Source: Blastomussa wellsi (Eukaryota; Cnidaria; Anthozoa; Scleractinia; Plerogyridae). From it: a DNA stretch of 64,000 nucleotides. The stretch covers positions 16,827,771-16,891,770 of the forward strand of contig OX393572.1 of the NCBI GenBank assembly GCA_947652115.1. Reading direction: 5' to 3'. Under the pieces are notes generated by a model. That model had not been told where the DNA came from and did no database searches. It saw only the letters and a list, made by a program, of their open reading frames with translations. The position numbers and the translations under genes are program-made. Shown here one piece after another: positions 47,201 through 56,200 of the stretch (position 1 is the first letter of the stretch; every line of letters begins with the position of its first letter).

Positions 47201-50200
47201 TAATAATTTCTACCAAAATATAAATATGTAGTGCTTTGATTGATATGTGCTTCCTAGCCTAGTGGCATATCAATGCTCTAGTTTTGGAAGCATTAAAAGA
47301 AGCAACATCAATTAAAAATACTAGATACTCCTCACCTAAAATTACCAAGCCAAACAAATATTAATGGATTGAGTTCAAATTATCTACATGTTACTTTCAT
47401 AGAACATGTTTCCCACATAGCAACTGGGGAATAACTGCTCCTGGTCATTGTATACTTACAAGTGATTCTTTAGCATTCCTAAAGATTCTGACAGTTCTTG
47501 CAGCATTGTCATTCACCTCCAGCATCATTCCATCCACCCTGTGTTCCTCTGCATGTATAATTTTTCCCTTGGCATGCTCTTCTTTGATATTATTACTTGC
47601 AACAAGGATATCATTGATGTCTTCCCTAACATGGATCTCATTGTCAATGACATTTTCAGTTGTAAGTGGCTGTGAAGCTCCTCTGATGTTTAACGTAGGC
47701 AAATCCCAGCTCAAGACACCTGGAGTTTCCAAATAAATTCCGCTGTCTTCAACAGCATCTAATACATTGACACCAGAGTTATCCTCCATTTTGTTCTCAT
47801 CAGTATCATTAATTTCTTCAGAATCATCGCTCTCGCTCCTATATTCACCATCAACAGTAATGGCCACAGATGTCGTAGTCTTCTCGCCACTCTCATCATC
47901 ACTGTTACACCCATGCTTGTTCTTATCTTTGTGGTGATTTTCTACACCAACAATTTCTTCACTATCACCTTCCTCTGGCTTCTTTTCCAAGTTAAACAAC
48001 AACTGCTGTGAAGTCACTCCATCTTCAGTGTATATTGATGTGAAATCACCAGTAGCTATTAAATCATAGGCCTGAAGCAATCCCTACATATCCAAGTGAA
48101 AAGAAAAATTAGTAGAAGGGTGATTATTAAAAAGTAGGAAGTGCTTTGGCCTTATATATAAGTGAAGAGGTACATACTCATACTCAATTTTTCCTGGACA
48201 AGTCCATCCAAGGGGGAAAGGTGCAGTGAGGTTATCCCCATGTTAAGCACCAACCCATGATATGAGACCAGACCACAACACCAGGAACCTTGTTCCCTAC
48301 ATACCTTAAGGTGTGGTTTTCTTAGAATATGCCGGAGTTCTTGAGTTTCATTGTTCACACCAAAGAAAGGTAGAACAGTCTCTGCAACCTCAAAGAAAAA
48401 GGTCCACAAATTTTGTTAGACCCACTGGTAATTTCTAAACTGGTAAAGTCTCACCATTATAGCAATGTAATAAATAGTGAGTGTAACTGCTCAGCATACC
48501 AGCAACAAATCAACACAAATTAAACAATGCCAAACCAGGAGGAACAGCCATGTTGGCCTATAATTGGAAAATTAAACGAGACTTACCTGTAAGTTGAAGT
48601 TTGATTGAAATTCTATCCGTCACCAAGCGCTGAGGGATTACGTGAGAGATAGCATTGCGCCTGCGCGAACTCAGTTTTTAAAGCACTTGCCATGTGTGCA
48701 GGGGAAAGAAAACCCTGACCAGCAAAATGGGCGGGCCTAAAAGGGAGGGCACGTAATCCCTCAGCGCTTGGTGACGGATAGAATTTCAATCAAACTTCAA
48801 CGTACAGGTAAGTCTCGTTTAATTTTCCAATTCTATTCCGTCACCGCACTGAGGGCTCACGTGAGACTTCAAAGCCCACTGCACACATGAACAGAGTAAT
48901 GACCAACCAAGCAATTCATATTGGTCAAAACCAGTTTATTAACTTACTCTTGTAACAAAACGTTAGAAAAGCTATCTGTGTTGATAACAGGCTTGCTATA
49001 AAACTTTGCAAAAGTGTCAGATGAGCTCCATCCTGCAACTGATAAGATGTGCTCTAATGGGACAGATTTCAACAGAGCCTTAGATGTTGCGACAGCCCTA
49101 GTACTGTGGGGCTTGAAAAGGTTTACATCAATTCCTGACTTATGCATTACAGCTTTGACCCATCTACTGATGGTGTCCCGGGAAACTGGTTTAAATGGCT
49201 TGTAATGACTAATAAACAATTGTTGTGCACCTCCACGTAAAGAAGAGGTACGATCAAGATATGCCTTCAAGGTAGTGACAACACAAATGTTAGGGTTGTC
49301 CGGGTAAGCTACAAACTTAACAACAGTGGGTTCCGACCTTGGCTTAGACTGTTTAATAGGCCTGGAGATAATAAAAGTCACAGAAGTTTCTGAAACAACC
49401 ATGTCCTCCAAAGACAAGTAGTGAATTGTCTGCCCCCGTTGAGCTGATACTAATGACATTAAAGTGACTAATTTTAAAGTCAGGTCCTTTAGTGAGCAGT
49501 CTGTAATAGAGATTGTCTTAAGATAGTTCAGAACCTTGCTCACATCCCATGTCTCAGTATATCTTGGGTTGGAGGGTCTTGCTTCGTAAACTCCTTTTAA
49601 GAACCTCTTAACACTCTCTTGTGCTCCAAAAGTCATCCCGTCCAAAGGCTTTAAGACACTGGACAGAGCAGACCTTGCAGTGTTAATACCACTGTAACCG
49701 ATGCCTGACTCAAATAGCTCCACTAGAAAGTCTAGTGCCTGGGGGACAGTGGCAGAAACTGGATCAATCTGTTTTTTATGACAATATGTAGTCCATCTTT
49801 TGATGTAAGATGAATATTGCTTTGTAGTTCCTTTCCTCCAGGACTGTAAGATGATGGAGGTTGCCTTTTGAGAAATTCCTTGTGTCTCATAGGACTGCCG
49901 GACAATCTGCATGCAATCAGAACCATTTTCCTGAATAGGGGGTGGACTTCTTGTGGCATCCCCGGCATTTGTAGGGCAGTTCGTTGTTGTGGTAACACTC
50001 TTGGAACAGCCACTAACATGCGAAGAAGTTTGGGATACCAACTCTGGATTGGCCACATTGGAACTATCATCAATCCCTCTGCACAATCGGTTTGTATTTT
50101 CTGTAGGCATCTTGCAATTAAACTGAAAGGAGGGAAAGCATAGAACAAGTGTTTATCCCATGTTACAGAAAATGCATCAATAAAGGCTGCCCCTGGGTCA

Positions 50201-53200
50201 GGTTTCCAGGATACATAGCATGGAACCTGATGATTTAGTCTGGATGCAAAGAGATCTATGGAGGGCTCCCCCCAGATATCTGTGATCTGTTGGAAAATAT
50301 CAGATCTTATCATCCATTCCTTGTTGTCTGAGAAAACGCGTGATTCCCGATCTGCCTCAACATTTTTTGTCCCTGGGATATGAGCAGCTGTTAACCAGAT
50401 TTGTTTTTCTATGTACCACTGCCAAATATCTTTAGCAATAGTGTGACATTCCCTAGAATGTACACCTCCCATAGCATTAATATAGTTCACAGTTGTAGAG
50501 TTATCAGAGTAAATCTTAACGTGAATGCCTTGCTCATTTTTGCAAAATGCCTTAAGTCCAAAAATTGCAGCTAACAGCTCCAGACAATTAATGTGATATT
50601 TTGCCTCTTCCTCTGACCATCTACCTCCTATTTTCTCTGTTTCTTTGACAGCTCCCCATCCTTTAGTTGATGCATCGGTGTAAATTATTACATCAACCTT
50701 TGAATTAGGCAATAATATGGGGTAGTTATTGGTCTGTATGTTATCATACCACCACTTTATCTCTGAAAAGCTTTCTTGGGATAATCTCATTTGAGCATTA
50801 TAATAGGCCATTTCCGAGTTCTCTTTTGCCTCAGTGTCAAAACGAGTCTAAGTGCGAAACCATTGTTATTAAAATGTGTTTTACCTGCATCTTCATTCTC
50901 ATGCAAAACGAGCTCATTTCCATATGAATAGTTTCGCACTTAGACTCGTTTTGAAACAGAGGGAAAAGGGAACTCGGAAATGGTCTATTGCCATAGTTTT
51001 GTCTTAAGGCTGTAGTTTTATCCCTCTCAAGTTGTCTATAATACAGTGGTCCATATAAGATCCCAGGAAAACTTGACACTAAAAGCCCTACAAAGCTAGC
51101 TAGTTCCTGGATTGGGAGCTCAACCAGCTCCATCATTTTCTTGCATCTTTCCCTTATGCGCTGGATTTTTTCCTGTGTTAAGGAGACAGTCATATTAACT
51201 GAATCCAAGACAAATCCCAGAAATGTAAGGACTTGAACTGGCTGTAAGACCGACTTATCAGGATGTAGGATAAAACCCAATGTTGAAAATAAGTCACAGG
51301 TATCATTAACATTGGCTTGGCAGTCCTCCACACTCTCCCCTTGTAAATAAGAGTCATCAATATAGCCTACATTTAGGTGACCCTTCTGGCGCAGCGTAGC
51401 ATACACTGGCTTAAGGATTTTTGTGAAGAGTCGGGGTGCACAAGCTAGACCAGTTGGTAGACATGTAAACTGAAACAATCTACCTTTCCAGCAAAACCTC
51501 AGATATTTTTGATCATCTTTGTGAATTGGCACTGAGTAGTATGCGTCACGCAGGTCTACTGAGGCCATATAACAGTTTGGAGTCATAAGCCTTATTGCCG
51601 ATTGTAAGGTATCCATCTCAAAAGGTTGATACTCCACATGTTCATTCAAATTCTTCAAATTTAGAATTAATCTAAACCCTCCATCTTTCTTAGGGCGTAC
51701 GAATATAGTAGAAATATATTCACCAGGGCAATGTGTGGTTTCTGAAATCACACCTTTGGTCAGCAGTTTATCAATTTCATTGTCAATGACCTCCTGCTCT
51801 GGTTTTGTAAAATTTATTTCTTTTGGTGGCATAAACTGCATTGGCTCTCCATTTTCAAACTCAATGTTATAATTTTTCACACTATTAAGTATGAAAGGAT
51901 CTGAGGTTATGCATTGCCACTGAGAGGTAAATTGTTTCAGTCTTCCACCTGTAATTTTAATAGATTGCTCTAACACATTTCGTACCTCAACGTTGTTAGC
52001 AGTCTGATTCATTTTGACTTCCCCTCCTTCTTCCTCTTGAAGTTCGGAGGATGTTTGTGGTCGTTTTTCCACGAGCCTAAAAAAGGCTTCCTATAATGTT
52101 GGTTTCCTGAGCGTCCGCGGCTATGTGCCTAAGAGTTGTGCCTGTGATAATCAGGCTCGTTCGTTGATCGACCACTGTGTGTGGAGACTTTCTTTCCCAC
52201 TCGATTGACCTCGGTCAATTCTTTCACTTGTTTCGGGAGATCATTGCTTGGTCAGTGATCGGAACCGACGAGGAGCAAAGATGTTTGTATTCCTCGTGTA
52301 AATCCGGTTTGATAAATTCCCTTCGTCTTTGATTGAGTTCACTGTTTGCATTAGCGAACAATGTAAGTGCATCTGTTGACTTTTGAAGAAGGTCGTTTCC
52401 CGCTGGGAGTGACGACAAGTGCTCAAGGAGTTTGTCGATCATATTTGTCAACGCGCACATTCCTTTGAAAATGGATGTCTGCACCTTTTGCAGTCTAACA
52501 TCTTGGGACCGGACTGTTGGAGTAAGGTGGTCCCATACTGGTTGATTGACTCGTACTTTTGTCAAGAATTCACAGTTCTCTGGTCTGTGATACTTGTTCA
52601 ACTTTTCCTGAAGTTTCTCTTCAGGCAGCCCTTCTTTGAGCATGGCATTCACTACATTCGCCAGCTCTGTGTTTACACTTGGGCCCGTCTCCTCTTTCTT
52701 CAGCTCTTGTTTCAAGCTGTTAAGTACCTCAAATGTTCCTTCATTAGAAGGCATTTTGTGAGCCCCGGCTGAGTCAGCCAGCTTTGTCACAGCTTCTTCT
52801 AAGCTCGTAGTTTTGTCATCTCGCTTCTTCTTCGTGGGGGGCTCCTCGCTGACCTCGTGGTCATTCTCGGCAGATTTTGCCTCCTGTTCTTCCTCCGTGT
52901 CAACATATTGTACTTCAAAGTCTGACTGAAACTGTTTGAACGACTCAGCAATAGTCTTGGATAAATCTTGAGACATCTGGGTGAAACCCTGTCTCAGCGT
53001 AGCGGCCAGCTCTTGTAAACCATGTGAGTCAGTTTTGGCGCCATCGGCGCCATCATCTCTTTCGATGATTCTCACATTTGCTTGAATGGATTCGCTTCTA
53101 GAGCCACTACTTTTCCTTTTTAAGTTGTCTTTCTCGCCCTTAAGCTCAGATTTATCCGAGGTCTCGGGCATTTTTAGAGAATTATCGCTTAAAACTAAAA

Positions 53201-56200
53201 TTCTTAGCGTGTTGAAAAACCAAACGTCCGTTCGCTCCAAAGGCGGCAACACACTGAGTTCGCGCAGGCGCAATGCTCTCTCTCACGTGAGCCCTCAGTG
53301 CGGTGACGGAATAGAATTGTTATATGGTCTGTATAACCATTCAGTAATACTGAGCACTTTAGCTTCAAGTCTGCAATTAGGCTTGAAAGCACAGTCTGAA
53401 ATCCTTTTCATGTCTGTACACTGAGAATCAGTTAATACAAATCTTCTAGATTTACCTGTTCTGAGAGAGTAACTGAACTTCCCTCCAAAACTTCTGATTT
53501 CCCATTATCTGTATATGAACAAGTTCTGTGGACCTGTTGATCATCACCATCACCATCAATCTTATAATTTATGGCTGGTGCATGTTTTGTTGATGATCAT
53601 GAAGCTATGATCTTAAAAGGGATAATTTTTTAAACAGGAACTGAAGGCAAAAATTATTATTTCTGAAGCACATTCTTTATTTAGAAGGCCTAACCTAAAA
53701 TTAAAGTTCAGTTTGGGTAGTAATTTATTCCTGTTTCTTCATTTTGGTGAGAAAATTGTGCACCTATCAATGTTAAGGAGGTGGGGGGGGGGGGGGGGGG
53801 GCATAGGCAGGGCATTTGAACTGAGCTTTTCCATTCAAATGTCTTGGATTATCAAAATAGTCACTAAAAGTCAATAAGATGTTGCTAGAAAGACCATTAA
53901 TTAAAAACGGTCAAAAGTCCCCAATATGTGGATGATCACTCTTAACATTGATAGGTGCATTAGGTTTAAAGATGAGGTTTTCCCGCTTTTTGGGTCTAAA
54001 AGGTATTGAGTGCCTGGGGGCGTTACTAAGCAAAGGAATGAAGCGGAATTACCGGAATGAGAGGAATGGACCTGAATGAAACAGAATTGCACCGGAATGG
54101 ACCAGAATGGCACCGGAATGAACTGGAATGGACTGGACTGACAGGAATGGACCAGAATGATACTGGAATGAACCGGAATGGACTAGAATAGGACAGAAAG
54201 TGGTGGTTTTCACAGTCAAGCAATCAAAACCTAAATTCCAAACAATTTAACTATAGACGCTAGGGATTTAAGATTTAGATGATAAATAAATAAACAATTT
54301 CTCCAAGTCTCTAGCCTGTGTGTTTTGCCGTTCGCGAGTTATTTGTCCAAACGTTCCACACAAATTTACAAAGCTCATTATGGAGATGCCATATTTTCTT
54401 CCTACCAAGGAGTACAAATATGGCTACTGTGATGCCCGAGAAACTGTCTGGAATTCAGTTGTCCTATAATAGCACACTTTTGGCGCACGAGCTATTATAC
54501 TTTCACATAAACACCACCTATTACATCTAAAATGTTCAAACTGTTGAAAATTGAATGATAGGCATTTTCTAAACAAAGCAGCTTTGTCATGGCACTCGGC
54601 TTCATGTCACACGTAGCGGAGAACTAAAATATTCAAGGTGCTCTGTTTTCCAAAAAGAAAATTCAAGCATTACTATTTGTAACTCTAGGAAGTCTGGATA
54701 GTTATGCTGACACTAGCACTCTTATTTATGAAATAAAAAAGGCGTCTTAATTATAATTCAAACATAATATATTAATTTACTATTTATCACCTTTTTCCTC
54801 TTTCGTCAAATAATGTATGCAAAATGGAGTAATTTGGGTAATTCGTGTTTTGCGAAAATTGAGTAATTCGTGTTTTAGTAATTTGTGTTGTATGTCCTTA
54901 ACACCGCCTGCCTAGATTAGCTCACTATTTGCAGGCGGTGCTTACTGATTGTAAAAAGATTTTCTTGCAAACTAAATAAACTTACAAACTTACAAACCAA
55001 ACGAAAGGGCACTATTGAGCTGAAAATTTGTTAAACGACATAGTTTTAGTTCACCTTTATACCTAGTGGCAACGAAACTTTTGAAGGCCTAGCAAACGTT
55101 GATTTCCGAATTTTATGACGCCACATGAAAACCAAGAATAAGACGCTGCAGGAGCTCCTGCACACCGATGTCAGTGAATGTTTTAACATTCAAAACAATT
55201 AAACAACGAATTGACATTAAAAACAATGGTTTTGCGAAAAAAATCATCATTTGATATTTTTAGCTGCGCGGCCTGGCAGCTCTTGCTCGAGGCGGACTTT
55301 ATTTTTGATGAGCAGACTAAGGTTGTTGGGTGCACCCTGGCACAAATGTAAGGATGGCAGCAACACACCCTGCAAGTGATGGATGGGACTAAGGTTGTTG
55401 GGTGCACCTTGGCACAAATGAAAGGATGGCAGCAACACACCCTGCAAGTGATGGATGGGACTAAGGTTGTTGGGTGCACCCTGTCACAAATGAAAGGATG
55501 GCAGCAACACACCCTGCAAGTGATGGATGGGACTAAGGTTGTTGGGTGCACCCTGTCACAAATGTAAGGATGGCAGCAACACACCCTGCAAGTGATGGAT
55601 GGGACTAAGGTTGTTGGGTGCACCCTGTCACAAATGAAAGGATGGCAGCAACACACCCTGCAAGTGATGGATGAGCCAACAAATAAGGACACTTGCAATA
55701 CAAGTTATAAAAACCTGAAGAGGAAAATCCATTCAATGGACATTTTTAAAGAGTTGACTTTAAAAGAGACCTCTATGTACAACAACCACTAATTTTAGAC
55801 GTAAAGATTTAAATTATATTTAGGGGATTTTAGAGTTCTTTAACATTGTATATATATATACATATATAAAGTGTAAAATTTGATCTTCGTAAAACAGTGC
55901 TCAATACATAGAAGCAGAGCGAAGTATATGTTGTGGGAGAAGAATCAAATAAACTACTAGGTCATCCCTACAAGCCTGTTTCGTGGTTGCCCACTCATCA
56001 GGGGATTTAATGAGAATATTCTTTACCATCGCTTATATACAATTTAATTTACATAATATATGCAGCGCGAGATTTTACAGTTTAATTGTTGCGTAGAAGG
56101 GCTTTGTTTCTGTGCCAGCAAGAAGACACGAGTTCATTACGTTTGTTTAGTGATTATAGTTCGGGTCGGCAGGATGCGCCAGGAAATAAAATGTTCGATG

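Larger units (their letters stand above)
48562..53319 (-). mobile_element. DIRS-type tyrosine-recombinase retrotransposon, nearly full length
   Basis: Gene order on the minus strand is gag-like, RT, RNase H, tyrosine recombinase. The left end (48562-48672) and right end (53250-53319) are inverted, sharing ATAGCATTGCGCCTGCGCGA-type sequence. An internal complementary region (48740-48870) copies both ends, as in DIRS-1 circles. It sits in the MAGUK intron between 48388 and 53456, same strand as the gene. One small MITE (50837-50962) breaks the RT-RNase H frame, so this copy is probably inactive alone. Confidence 0.93.

Noticed and set aside
55183..55698. A 171-codon cysteine-rich repeat protein on the minus strand
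   Set aside because: The repeat length is a multiple of three so both strands stay open; no splice or start support, and the plus strand is equally open.
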